DNA of 39,798 nt. It comes from CAVQRC01 sp963715045. Lineage in GTDB: Bacteria > Planctomycetota > Planctomycetia > Pirellulales > Lacipirellulaceae. A program made the position numbers and the translations under genes. Positions 9,404-18,610 of this stretch are shown here, in pieces. The DNA is taken from assembly GCA_963715045.1 (NCBI GenBank), contig CAVQRC010000028.1:1-39798 (forward strand), written 5' to 3'. How positions within the stretch are numbered: the stretch's first letter is position 1; the number at the start of each line of letters is the position of its first letter. The notes under the pieces were generated by a model that saw nothing but the letters and a program-made list of their open reading frames with translations, did not search any database and was not told where the DNA came from.

Positions 9404-11011
9404 TCACTTCGCTAAGGGCAATTCAAAGCACGCGACCTCTTCGTGATTGCGTACCAGCAGACTCCGTCCCGCCAGGGCAGGGTAATTCCAGGTTTTCGCT
9501 CGGGCGAGGGCCTGAAATCGGGCCAGTTCCTGGTAGCCCTCGGGCGACGCCGCCACGAGGGCAACTTCGCCGGTCTTTTCGTACGTCACCAGGAGCACGT
9601 CGCCAACCAGCAGGACTTGTCCATGACCGACCCGCCCCTCTTTCCACTTCCGCTTTCCCGACTCGAGCTCGATGCACTGCAGAATGCCACCGTCGAGACC
9701 GTAGACATAGCCGTCGCGGACGATCGGATTGGTCAGCTTGGTCTTCATGACCGGCTTCGGGCCCCACAGCGAAGTCGCTTCCAGTTTCCCGTCGCGGTCG
9801 ACGATTTCGATCAGCTCACACCCCACGCCATAGCCCTTGGCCAGCAGTAGCCGATTGTCACCCACCGCCACGGGATTCGTGTTCGTCGCGTCGGAATCGC
9901 TGTTGCCCGGCCACGGATGCTCCCAGAGCACGTCCCCCGTCGCCGCGTCGTGACCGGTCACAAAGTTCTCGTTCGTCACCACGATCTGCCGAATTCCGCA
10001 CAGCGTCGCGAGAATCGGTGATGCGTAGCTCGCCGTTCGATCGCCGCCATGGAAGGCCACGTCGCCCGATTCGATGTCGAAGGCGATTAATGACTTGCCA
10101 CCCGGCGCGCCCACGCTGATCACCACGTTGTCGTCCACGATCAACGGTGAGCAACTCCGGCCCCACATCAGATTCTCCACGTTGAATTCGGCAAGCGTGT
10201 CGTGCGACCACAATCGTTCGCCGGTGGCCGCGTCGAGGCAGTTGAAGACGCCCGTGGCCCCCAGCGTGAAGACCTTGCCGTCGTGCACGGTGGGGGTCGC
10301 TCGCGGCCCCCAGCCCCCCAGGTTGCCCGGTGCGGTCGCGGGATCGAAGCGTTGCTGGTCTTGATGCGACCACACGACCTCCCCATCGGCGAGGCGGTAG
10401 CAGACGACGAGTTCTGCTTCGCCCCGTTGCTCCTGGGTGATCGCGTATTCACCGACGATGACGAACCCCGACCACCCGCCGCCGATCTCGTGACGCCACT
10501 TCTCCCGCGGCGGATTGTCTTTCCAGTCGGTTGCCAGTCCGACGTTATCGATCAACCCGTTCCCCTGCGGGCCGAGGAACCGGGGGAAGTCGTGGGGCGT
10601 CGGCTCCCAGCCGATCGGCGGCCCGGCGACGTCGGGCACGTCGAGTCGCTGGTCGTGCGTCTTCGTCCAGAAAAAGCTGACCCGGATCGGCACCGAGTCG
10701 CCGTCGAATTCAACTCGCGTCGTCACGGCCGCGGCCACGAACGCACCCACCGTCGCGGCCAGCAACAGCAACCGGTACCGCAATGCGAAGGGCCCGCAGG
10801 TCAGCCACCAGATCATGATGCCCAGCAGGCAGACCCCGACCGACATGACGATGAACACGAACCGATAGTCGCGGGTGATATCGAGCTGCCGAATGACGAC
10901 GACCGCGATCACCGCGGCGACCGCAAACAGCAATGGCAGCCAGGGCCAGCGGACACGGCGTCGCGGCCGGGCATCATCCTCGGGGCCCGGCGGCGAGGGA
11001 ACTTCAGACAT
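9404..11011 (-). CDS. Membrane-anchored PQQ-like beta-propeller protein
   Basis: I start it at the ATG at 11011 (535 residues) rather than further upstream, because the product then opens with a short Pro/Arg-rich tail followed by three membrane segments at about residues 23-40, 51-71 and 80-97. The remainder is a PQQ-like propeller of the planctomycete outer-membrane/periplasmic type. It opens with FPRFLGPQGNG, then has repeated blades with motifs such as YRLADGEVVWSHQ, CLDAATGERLWSH, HDAATGDVLWEHPW and CIELESGKRKWKEG. Such proteins often serve as structural or binding propellers, and PQQ binding itself is not implied. It is divergent from galE. The TGA stop lies against array B1. Confidence 0.85.
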   Translation of the reverse strand: MSEVPSPPGPEDDARPRRRVRWPWLPLLFAVAAVIAVVVIRQLDITRDYRFVFIVMSVGVCLLGIMIWWLTCGPFALRYRLLLLAATVGAFVAAAVTTRVEFDGDSVPIRVSFFWTKTHDQRLDVPDVAGPPIGWEPTPHDFPRFLGPQGNGLIDNVGLATDWKDNPPREKWRHEIGGGWSGFVIVGEYAITQEQRGEAELVVCYRLADGEVVWSHQDQQRFDPATAPGNLGGWGPRATPTVHDGKVFTLGATGVFNCLDAATGERLWSHDTLAEFNVENLMWGRSCSPLIVDDNVVISVGAPGGKSLIAFDIESGDVAFHGGDRTASYASPILATLCGIRQIVVTNENFVTGHDAATGDVLWEHPWPGNSDSDATNTNPVAVGDNRLLLAKGYGVGCELIEIVDRDGKLEATSLWGPKPVMKTKLTNPIVRDGYVYGLDGGILQCIELESGKRKWKEGRVGHGQVLLVGDVLLVTYEKTGEVALVAASPEGYQELARFQALARAKTWNYPALAGRSLLVRNHEEVACFELPLAK

Positions 11012-11285
11012 GGGGGTTCTCGGCGAGTCTTGTCCAGAATCGAGAAGCAGACCATCGTAGAAACCGCCGCGTTTGGCGGCAATGTGTCCCCGATTTGCTC
11101 CCTGGTGAGGTGCTGGCGGTGTCCTTTCACGTCCTTTCACCCCGCCCATCATCGAAACGATGGTGACGGCGACCGAAACGCCCGCAGATCGCCGGTCTTG
11201 GTTTGGTCTGTGGCACGGAGTGACCCAGCTACATAATGGACCTGACCCCCTGACCCCCTGACCCCCGATCCCTGACCCCTCTCCC
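11012..11285. other. Divergent spacer with a GACCCCC heptad tract before galE
   Basis: Between the PQQ-like gene and galE. A fragment resembling the 130-bp repeat (GGCACGGAGTGACCCAGC followed by TACATAATGG) lies at about 11212-11240. A run of C-rich heptads (TGACCCC/TGACCCCC/GATCCC) at about 11240-11285 ends 5 bases before the galE ATG and occupies the ribosome-binding-site position. No confident promoter was found. Confidence 0.5.
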
Positions 11286-12254
11286 ATGCCCATTCTCGTC
11301 ACCGGCGGCGCCGGCTACGTCGGCTCGCACGCTGTGAAGCTGCTCGCCAGTCTCGGCCATGATGTCTGCGTCTACGACAATCTCAGCCGCGGCCATCGCT
11401 GGGCGGTCGCCGCCGTCCCCCTGATCGAGGGCGAGCTGGCGGATCGCGAGCGACTTGCGGCCACGCTTCGCGACCGTCGCATCGATGCCGTCATGCACTT
11501 CGCGGCCCTGGCCTACGTCGGTGAGTCGGTCACCGATCCGGGCCGATACTACACCAACAACGTCGGCGGTACGCTCACGCTCCTCGAAGCGATGCGGTCT
11601 GTGGGTGTCGAGCGACTCGTGTTCTCGAGTACCTGCGCGACTTATGGCGTCCCGGACGCGGTGCCGATCACCGAGGATCAGCCGCAGCGGCCGATCAATC
11701 CCTACGGATTCACCAAGCTTGCCATGGAGCGGGCCCTGGCCGACTACGCCGCCGCGTACGGACTCCGCTACGCGGCCCTGCGGTACTTCAACGCAGCCGG
11801 GGCGGCCGCCGATGCGTCGATTGGCGAGGACCATGACCCTGAAACGCATTTGATCCCCATCGCCCTCGAGGTCGCGCTCGGCAGACGACCGCACCTCGAT
11901 ATCTACGGTACCGACTATCCCACGCCCGACGGCACGTGCATCCGCGACTACATTCACGTCGACGACCTGGCCACCGCACACCTGGCGGCACTCGAGCGGC
12001 TGGACACGGTACGCGAGATCCGCCTCAATCTCGGCACCGGCCGCGGGGCCAGCGTTCGCGAAGTCGTCGCCGCCTGCGAGCAGGTGACCGGCCGCCCGAT
12101 CACGACCCGCGAGAGGCCCCGCCGCGACGGCGACCCGCCCGAACTTGTCGCCGATCCGGCACGTGCACGCCGCGAACTAGGCTGGCAACCGCACTACACC
12201 CACGTCACGCCGATCGTCGAGACTGCCTGGAACTGGATGCAGTCTCGCGGTTGA
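11286..12254 (+). CDS. galE: UDP-glucose 4-epimerase
   Basis: The product interconverts UDP-glucose and UDP-galactose using bound NAD, supplying galactose units for surface polysaccharides. The 322 residues match the usual length. The NAD-binding GGAGYVG is at residues 7-13, the catalytic Ser lies in FSSTCATYG (about 114-116), and the YxxxK motif is Tyr140/Lys144 in NPYGFTK. ALRYFNAAGA and CIRDYIHVDDLA are typical of GalE. A glycosyltransferase follows 27 nt downstream, consistent with a two-gene operon. There is no Shine-Dalgarno sequence, because C-rich heptads run up to the ATG. Confidence 0.93.
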   Translation: MPILVTGGAGYVGSHAVKLLASLGHDVCVYDNLSRGHRWAVAAVPLIEGELADRERLAATLRDRRIDAVMHFAALAYVGESVTDPGRYYTNNVGGTLTLLEAMRSVGVERLVFSSTCATYGVPDAVPITEDQPQRPINPYGFTKLAMERALADYAAAYGLRYAALRYFNAAGAAADASIGEDHDPETHLIPIALEVALGRRPHLDIYGTDYPTPDGTCIRDYIHVDDLATAHLAALERLDTVREIRLNLGTGRGASVREVVAACEQVTGRPITTRERPRRDGDPPELVADPARARRELGWQPHYTHVTPIVETAWNWMQSRG

Positions 12255-12281
12255 TCGCCGACCGCGGAAACGACTCGACGC

Positions 12282-13448
12282 TTGTCCCGACTGCTGGCAA
12301 TTCTCTGCGAGTATCCCACGTTGCTGGGTGGCGAATGGTCCATGCTGGCCACGATCGAGTCGGTCTCGGCCAACGGATTTCGCCCCGTCCTGCTCGCCCC
12401 GGGCCGTGGCGCGTTGGCGGACGCCAGTCGCAAGCTGGGTCTCGAACTCGTCGATTGGTGTGTCCATGACGAACGGGGCATCCGCCGGCCTGTGCCTGTC
12501 TTGCGGGAAGAGCTGGCGGCCATCCTGGACCGGCTCCAGCCCGCACTGCTGCATGCCAACAGCCTGGCGATGGGGCGGCTGAGCGGACCGGTGACCGCCC
12601 GCGGCGGCGTCGCGAGTGTGAGTCATCTCCGCGACATCCTTCGTCTCTCGCCCGCCGCCGTCGCCGATCTCAACCGCCACACCCGCCTGCTGGCCGTCTC
12701 GCAGGCGACCGCCGACTTCCACATCGCGCAGGGACTCGACGCCGCCAGGACCCACGTGTGCTACAACGGCGTTGACCTCGAACGGTTTCGACCACGCGAG
12801 GGCAGCGGCTACCTGCACCACGCACTCGGAATCGACCCGGGATGCCGGTTGCTGGCCACGATCGGCCAGGTGGGGCGGCGAAAGGGAACCGATCGTTTCC
12901 TCGAGATCGCACACGGCGTTGCCCCCACCCTGAGCGATGTACATTGGCTCGTGATTGGCACGCGGACCTCGACCAAGCAGGAAGCGATTGACTTCGAGGT
13001 CGCCCTGCACGCCCGCGCTCGACTCGCCCGCTTGCATGGCCGCGTCCACTTCCTGGGCACGCGGTCCGATATACCGCGGCTGTTCGGTGAAGTTACGGTG
13101 CTGATTCACGCGGCCCGTCAGGAGCCGTTGGGCAGGGTGATGCTCGAGGCAGCGGCCAGCGGAGTCCCGGTCGTGGCCACAGACGTCGGTGGTACCCGGG
13201 AAATCTTTCCCACCGGGTGCGGTGCCGCATTGCTGGTCGATGGAACGCGGGACGAAGCCGAACTGATTTCGGGACTCTCAAGTCACGTCCGGCGGATTCT
13301 GAGCGACGCTTCGTTGCATGCCGAGCTGTCGGCCGCTGCCCGCCGTCGCGCCGAGGCAGCCTTCTCGGCCACTCGTGCCGCCGAGCACCTGATCGCGCAC
13401 TATCGGCAGGCAAAGCCCGGCATTTGGGACCGGCGGCCCGGGTGGTGA
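12282..13448 (+). CDS. Family 4 glycosyltransferase with repeat-derived C-terminus
   Basis: A GT-B-fold sugar transferase of about 376 family residues. It starts at TTG (12282) with MSRLLAILCEYPTLLGGEW. The C-terminal Rossmann domain has QVGRRKGTDRFLEIA and the donor-binding EPLGRVMLEAAASGVPVVAT near residues 280-297, the E-x7-E signature of GT4 retaining enzymes. Lys/Arg sites for the donor phosphates are present. It follows galE by 27 nt, so it probably builds a galactose-containing surface glycan. The last dozen residues (AKPGIWDRRPGW) and the stop codon come from the first unit of repeat array B2, so the ancestral C-terminus may have been overwritten. Acceptor and sugar are not predictable. 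Confidence 0.85.
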   Translation: MSRLLAILCEYPTLLGGEWSMLATIESVSANGFRPVLLAPGRGALADASRKLGLELVDWCVHDERGIRRPVPVLREELAAILDRLQPALLHANSLAMGRLSGPVTARGGVASVSHLRDILRLSPAAVADLNRHTRLLAVSQATADFHIAQGLDAARTHVCYNGVDLERFRPREGSGYLHHALGIDPGCRLLATIGQVGRRKGTDRFLEIAHGVAPTLSDVHWLVIGTRTSTKQEAIDFEVALHARARLARLHGRVHFLGTRSDIPRLFGEVTVLIHAARQEPLGRVMLEAAASGVPVVATDVGGTREIFPTGCGAALLVDGTRDEAELISGLSSHVRRILSDASLHAELSAAARRRAEAAFSATRAAEHLIAHYRQAKPGIWDRRPGW

Positions 13449-14838
13449 TGAGGGACACGAATGGCAGCGGTGGTTGCGGTGTCGTGCTGCCGCATCCGAA
13501 TGCCGGGCTTTTTCGCGTGCCTGCCAGCCGCGGCGGTGGGAGTGTTCTCAGGCAGGCGTATCGGGTGTCCGGGCGGCTTGGTACACGATCCGGCCGTTGC
13601 CGCGCGAAGAATCCCGGCTTTCTGCGTGTGGGTTCAGAGCGGGCACGCCGCGGAAAAAGCCGGGCTTCGGGCAAAGCCCGGCATTTGGGACCGGCGGCCC
13701 GGGTGGTGATGAAGATCGCGAATGGCAGCGGTGGTTGCGGTGTCGTGCTGCAGCACCCGAATGCCGGGCTTTTTTGCGCCGCCTGCCAGCCGCGGCGGTG
13801 GGAGTGTTCTCAGGCAGGCGTATCGGGTGTCCGGGCGGCTTGGTACACGATCCGGCCGTTGCCGCGCGAAGAATCCCGGCTTTCTGCGTGTGGGTTCAGA
13901 GCGGGCACGCCGCGGAAAAAGCCGGGCTTCGGGCAAAGCCCGGCATTTGGGACCGGCGGCCCGGGTGGTGATGAGGGACACGAATGGCAGCGGTGGTTGC
14001 GGTGTCGTGCTGCAGCATCCGAATGCCGGGATTTTCGGAATCTCGAGCGGCCGTGGTGATGCGAGCGTTTGCGGAGGCTTCGGGCTGGCCATGCTGCCCG
14101 GGACGTCGGCCGGCCGTGGCGCGCGGAGAAGCCCGGCTTCGCGCTCCGCACCGCCTGACAGCCGCGGCGGTGGGAGAGTTCTCAGGCAGGCGTATCGGGT
14201 GTCCGAGCGGCTTGGTACACGATCCGGCCGTTGCCGCGCGAAGAATCCCGGCTTTCTGCGTGTGGGTTCAGAGCGGGCACGCCGCGGAAAAAGCCGGGCT
14301 TCGGGCAAAGCCCGGCATTTGGGACCGGCGGCCCGGGTGGTGATGAGGAACGCGAATGGCAGCGGTGGTTGCGGTGTTGTGCTGCAGCATCCGAATGCCG
14401 GGATTTTTCGCGTGCCTGCCAGCCGCGGCGGTGGGAGAGTTCTCAGGCAGGCGTATCGGGTGTCCGAGCGGCTTGGTACACGATCCGGCCGTTGCAGCGC
14501 GAAGAATCCCGGCTTTCTGCGTGTGGGTTCAGAGCGGGCACGCTGCGGAAAAAGCCGGGCTTCGGGCAAAGCCCGGCATTTGGGACCGGCGGCCCGGGTG
14601 GTGATGAGGATCGCGAATGGCAGCGGTGGTTGCGGTGTCGTGCTGCAGCATCCGAATGCCGGGATTTTTCGCGCGCCTGCCAGCCGCGGCGGTGGGAGCG
14701 TTCTCAGGCAGGCGTATCGGATGTCCGGGCGGCTTGGTACACGATCCGGCCGTTGCCGCGCGAAGAATCCCGGCTTTCTGCGCTGCGCGACTCGCAGCCG
14801 GGCAGGCAATGGAAGAAGCCGGGCTTCGCGGCGGGCGT
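13411..14838. repeat. Repeat array B2 (~263-bp units, subfamily B, one chimeric unit)
   Basis: AAAGCCCGGCATTTGG recurs near 13412, 13675, 13938, 14309 and 14571. The third interval is longer because of an inserted stretch at about 14035-14155. That stretch reads like subfamily A/C (GGCCGTGGTGATGCGAGCG, GACGTCGGCCGGCCGTGGC), so this unit is a chimera. The array lies between two convergent genes, the glycosyltransferase and beta-RFAP synthase, and contributes the coding 3' end of both. Confidence 0.92.
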
Positions 14839-15804
14839 TACGAAAGCCGTCGGGTTTCGGCCCCCCGGTTGTCCGACGCGGAGATCGATAACTGCAGTCG
14901 GGTGCGGATACGCGCGAAGCCGGCCAACGAGTCTCGCGGCCTCGCTCTCCGATTCGGTGGCGGCAAAGATCGTCGGCCCCCAGGACGACTGACCCACCCC
15001 CGCGAAGCCCCAGGCCCGCAGTTGCGCGATGAGTTCGGCCGCGGCACGGGTCGCGAACGGACCTCCTTGAACGGTAGCGAAACAAGTGCCCGCGTGCACG
15101 CCGTACTCGTACACGCCCCGCGAAAAGTCGGCGAACCGCCCTGCGGCGGCAGCCGGCATGATCTCGTCCTGAGCCAGCCGCGTCAGAATCTCGGTCACCC
15201 GCTCGTCGACCGGCGGCAGACCCCGGAACGCGGCGGCCTCGCGGGTTCCCGACAGCCCTTGCTGACCGTCGGGCGTGATCAGCACCCACCGCCACGCCGG
15301 CGGCATTTCCACGCGGCGGAGCAGGCGACCAATCGTCGTCGGATCAGACTGACCTTCCTCGAGGATCAAGCCACCCCGGTCAAAGGCGTACGATCCAACG
15401 CTTGACCGGCGTGCCCGACCGACGGACCGGGCAAGTTCGTCGATGCTCACCTGCGGCAGTCCGAGAAAGCAACGCATACCGGCTGCGACGGCAATCCCCA
15501 ATTGCGTCCCGACGCCGAGCCCCACGTGCGAAGGGGGCGCCGTGGCCACGCGAATCGCGCACGGTGGCACCGACTCAAGCTCCCAGGCCGCGGCCGCCCG
15601 CTCCACAAAGGACTCGATTCGATCGGCCAGCGGTCCGACCGCGGCAAAGTGGTCGCGGGCAGAAAACTCCAGCTCGAGGGCCGGATTTCTGAGGGCCACC
15701 CCGACCCCGCCATATTGCGGACGGCGTGGATTCCCAAAGCTCAGCATCCCGAAGTGCAGCCGACACGGAGCACGTACCCATACGCTGGTGGTCGTGAGCG
15801 TCAC
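14704..15804 (-). CDS. Beta-ribofuranosylaminobenzene 5'-phosphate synthase (beta-RFAP synthase)
   Basis: A GHMP-kinase-fold enzyme that condenses 4-aminobenzoate with PRPP, releasing CO2 and PPi. This is the first committed step of (tetrahydro)methanopterin synthesis. Visible features are the N-terminal VRAPCRLHFGML, QYGGVGVAL, the glycine-rich PPSHVGLGVGTQLGIAVA (GHMP motif), VGRARRSSVGSYAFDRGGLI, and the C-terminal GGPFATRAAAELIAQLRAWG and GQSSWGPTIFA. It starts at GTG and overlaps the DUF447 stop by 4 nt (GTGA), so the two are translationally coupled. The family sequence ends around AVIDLRVGQPGG. The final ~40 residues, from AAKPGFFHCLPGCESR on, are encoded by repeat array B2. The upstream operon supplies the 4-aminobenzoate branch (pabB, pabA). 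Confidence 0.88.
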   Translation of the reverse strand: MTLTTTSVWVRAPCRLHFGMLSFGNPRRPQYGGVGVALRNPALELEFSARDHFAAVGPLADRIESFVERAAAAWELESVPPCAIRVATAPPSHVGLGVGTQLGIAVAAGMRCFLGLPQVSIDELARSVGRARRSSVGSYAFDRGGLILEEGQSDPTTIGRLLRRVEMPPAWRWVLITPDGQQGLSGTREAAAFRGLPPVDERVTEILTRLAQDEIMPAAAAGRFADFSRGVYEYGVHAGTCFATVQGGPFATRAAAELIAQLRAWGFAGVGQSSWGPTIFAATESESEAARLVGRLRAYPHPTAVIDLRVGQPGGRNPTAFVTPAAKPGFFHCLPGCESRSAESRDSSRGNGRIVYQAARTSDTPA

Positions 15805-16388
15805 GACGAGGCCTCACTTCGCTCGAGCGCGTGTTCGCGGGCGATGTAGGTCCGCAGAAACTCGAACGCGTCGCGCTCGGCAGCTCCACCGGTCTTGTCC
15901 ACCAGCGGTGCCAGAACCGCGAGCTGCGCTTCGACGTCTTCCGCGTCGATCCAGGCGAGTCGGGTCGCCAGAATGGCCGCCTCGATGACGGCGTGCTTCG
16001 CGCGGTTGAGTCCGAAAAAGTCACGCACGCGACCCCGCGCGACCACCGTGGCGGTGATTTCGCTCCGCTCCCGCGTGCTGTCGACATGCGTGGTGCGAAA
16101 CGCATACCAGCGGCAGGTGTCGGCCAGCCGCGGTGTCGCCACGCCCTCACAGGCCACGACCGCGGGCGGGGTCTCGAATTCGCCAATCGCGGCGCGGGCG
16201 ATCAGGGCCACATCGTCGGTCACGTGGAACACGCCTTCGGCCTCGCGGACGAGATTCGCGTAGGTGGTGGATGTCTTGAACGGCCGCAACCGCAGCCTAT
16301 CCATTGCCGGGTCGACGATCGGTCCCATCGCCGCGACGTTGACGCTGCCGTCGGAGTTGCGAGTTGTCGCGATGCCTTCGATGAGCAT
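15801..16388 (-). CDS. DUF447 family protein of the H4MPT cluster
   Basis: I start it at the ATG at 16388 (MLIEGIATTRNSDGSVNVAA), giving 195 residues, the usual DUF447 length. The open frame extends upstream only through repeat-like low-complexity sequence. DUF447 proteins have a flavin-reductase-like split-barrel fold and in bacteria regularly sit with genes for methanopterin-dependent C1 metabolism. Their reaction is not established to my knowledge. Typical segments seen are MGPIVDPAMDRLRLRPFKTS, ANLVREAEGVFHVTDD and GLNRAKHAVIEAAILATR. It is 58 nt downstream of pabA and overlaps the beta-RFAP synthase start by 4 nt. Confidence 0.85.
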   Translation of the reverse strand: MLIEGIATTRNSDGSVNVAAMGPIVDPAMDRLRLRPFKTSTTYANLVREAEGVFHVTDDVALIARAAIGEFETPPAVVACEGVATPRLADTCRWYAFRTTHVDSTRERSEITATVVARGRVRDFFGLNRAKHAVIEAAILATRLAWIDAEDVEAQLAVLAPLVDKTGGAAERDAFEFLRTYIAREHALERSEASS

Positions 16389-16446
16389 GGAGGACAGTGG
16401 GACGCGGGGATCGAGGTTGATGGGGTAGCAGGGAATCAGAGCTGAA

Positions 16447-17110
16447 TCAGTAGCCGACGGGAGTGACGGGAACGGTGGTCGAGCGGCATCTTGGTCGGGC
16501 GGGGCGGAGTTCGTGTTGCATGTCGGTCGCCTCGAATGCGATCCCACTGGCCTCGAGGAAGTTGGCGATGATGGCCTGCCCGTCGGTGGTGAGGATCGAC
16601 TCGGGATGAAACTGCACGCCGAACGTCGGGTGGGCGACGTGCTGCAGGGCCATCAGGATCCCGTCGTCCGTCCAGGCGGTCGCTGCCAGGCACGCCGGCA
16701 GCCGATCCGCGATCCACGATCAGCGAGTGGTAACGCCCTGCCGCGAGGGGTGACGGCAACCCGGCGAACAGACCTTCGCCCTGATGCACGATCGGCGAGG
16801 CCTCGCCGTGGACGGGCCGCGGACTCCGGCAGATTTCACCACCCCAGGCCATGCCGATCGCCTGGTGCCCGAGACAAACACCGAGGATGGGAATCGAGCC
16901 GCTGAATCGCCGCACGAGCTCGACCGAGCAGCCAGCTTCACGGGGCGTGCGGGGACCCGGCGAAAGCACGATCGCCTGGGGAGCGAGCGAAGCGACCCTC
17001 GGCGGATCAATGGCGTCGTTGCGAACGACTTCGGTTCGTTGCCCGAGCCTCCGGAAGTAACGGCTCAGGTTATAGACGAAGCTGTCGTAGTTATCGATGA
17101 CCAGGATCAT
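16447..17110 (-). CDS. pabA: Aminodeoxychorismate synthase glutamine amidotransferase (PabA/TrpG family), one frameshift
   Basis: Releases ammonia from glutamine for the PabB subunit. It begins MILVIDNYDSFVYNLSRYF, has the oxyanion/nucleophile motif GVCLGHQAIG with the catalytic Cys, RYHSLIVDR, and the catalytic His-Glu in FGVQFHPES. The frame breaks near 16700, between RYHSLIVDRGS and ILMALQHVAHPTFG; the composite is about 221 residues against a family norm near 190-200, with a basic C-terminal tail. I prefer PabA over TrpG because the partner is PabB-like and the operon leads into beta-RFAP synthase, which consumes 4-aminobenzoate. PabB lies 72 nt upstream. The family's dual use in tryptophan synthesis cannot be excluded. 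Confidence 0.8.
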
Positions 17111-17182
17111 GAGGGCCAGACGGCACCAGGGCGGAAGCAGAGCGGAACGTGATTATACGGTTCCTTGTTTTGGAGTCATGGC

Positions 17183-18581
17183 CTACTGCAGGGCCCGCAG
17201 CATCCCTTCGGCCTTCTGCCACGTTTCTTCGTATTCCTCATGAGGATTCGAATGTGCCACGATTCCCCCCCCAACCGGCATCTGCCACCACCCCCGAGAG
17301 TCAGTGACCGTGCGGATCAGGATACTCGTATCCATCGAGCCATCGAAACTCATGTATCCCAGGCACCCGCAGTACGGCCCGCGAACCGTCGGCTCGATCT
17401 CGCTGATGATTTCCATCGCCCGGATCTTCGGGGCCCCGGTGATCGAACCGCCCGGAAAACTCGCGGCCAGCAGATCGAGCAGCGTGTGCCCGTTCGCCAG
17501 TCGACCCTGCACGGTAGAGACCAGATGCTGAACGTATGCGAACGTTTCGAGCTCACACAATTCGGTGACCTGAACCGAATTATCCTCGCATACCCGCGAC
17601 AGGTCGTTGCGCATCAGGTCGACGATCATCACGTTCTCTGACCGATCTTTGACGGACTGCTTCAGGTCGTCGCCCGCGAACAGATCTGCCTCGGGTCGGA
17701 CGAAGCGGCCGCGGGTGCCCTTGATCGGCCGTGTCTCGACGTGGCGGTCGAAGACGCGTATGAATCGTTCTGGCGAGGCGCTCAGAATCGTCGCGGTTCC
17801 AAGATCGAGGTAGCCGGCAAACGGCGCGGGATTGCGCTCCCGCAGCCGCGTGTAGAACACCTCGGGCGGGGCCGTCGTGGGATGCAGCAATCTCTGCGAA
17901 AGGTTCACCTGGAACGCATCGCCGGCGTGGATGTAGTCGACCACGCGCCCCACCGCCGCGATGTATTGCTCGGGAGCGAAGTTGCTCGTCAATTTCACCG
18001 GGTCCGCGCGTCGCGAACTGAGGCGCCAGCTTTGCCTCGGCCAGTCGGTTCGGGGCGGGTTGTGGGGTCGGAGCGAGTGGGGTGCTCAGCCACGATTCGG
18101 CTTCCGCCAGTCGAGCCCGGGCCCGCGCCTGTCGGCGATCGGTGTTCAGTTCGGGAAAGCCTTGTGAGATCAGCCACCCGCTGCCCTTGACGTGATCGAA
18201 TGCGAACACGACGTCGTAGCAGCCGACCGCAATCACCGGCAGTTCGAATTCATCGTACGGCGGCAGCGGGATGGCTTCGAATGCACCGCCCAGTTCGTAC
18301 CCGAACAGGCCGGCGACCCCGCCCTGAAACGGCGGGAGGTCTTCGAGTCGAGGCGTCGCGAATTGCGTCAGGGAGTCAGAAATCCGGGACAGCGAGGCGT
18401 TGGCGTTTCGATACGCCGTGATCCAGGCGAACGGCTCGACGGCAACGAACGAGTAGCGGCCGAGCGGTTCGCCGGGCACCGCGCTGTCGAGAAACAACAG
18501 GTGTTGTCGACCGACAAGTTGCCGCCACACACGTTCGGCGGTGAGCTCGTCAGGCAGCGGCTGGACAATCGGGAGCGTCAT
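17183..18581 (-). CDS. pabB: Aminodeoxychorismate synthase component I, one frameshift
   Basis: Converts chorismate plus ammonia to 4-amino-4-deoxychorismate. The N-terminal part reads MTLPIVQPLPDELTAERVW and LLFLDSAVPGEPLGRYSF. The chorismate-binding half has GDAFQVNLSQRL, SPERFIRV, RPIKGTRGR, ENVMIVDLMRNDLSRVC, FPGGSITGAPKIRAMEII and PVGGGIVAHSNP. The PIKGT motif with its Lys distinguishes PabB from anthranilate synthase (PIAGT). The frame shifts near 18000-18010, and the spliced length of about 466 residues fits the family. It lies just downstream of the 130-bp repeat array and leads the pabB-pabA-DUF447-beta-RFAP synthase run. A repeat fragment, GAAGCCCGGCTTCTTCAG, lies directly upstream of the start, leaving no clear promoter. 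Confidence 0.87.
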
Positions 18582-18610
18582 ACGAAGCCCGGCTTCTTCA
18601 GGGGAGTGCG

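Noticed and set aside
10202..11236. Plus-strand 344-residue frame opposite the PQQ-like gene
   Set aside because: It is a shadow frame of the well-supported minus-strand gene, rich in Arg/Asp/Gln low complexity and without family features.
13634..15295. Very long open frames across the repeat arrays, for example 553 residues on the minus strand here and 389 residues on the plus strand at 13722-14891
   Set aside because: They are translations of 260-bp repeats, occur in several frames and on both strands at once, and shift frame from unit to unit. They are explained by high GC and scarcity of stops.
16447..18581. Anthranilate synthase (trpE/trpG) as the name for the pair
   Set aside because: The large subunit has PIKGT rather than PIAGT, and the operon leads to beta-RFAP synthase, so pabB/pabA fits better.
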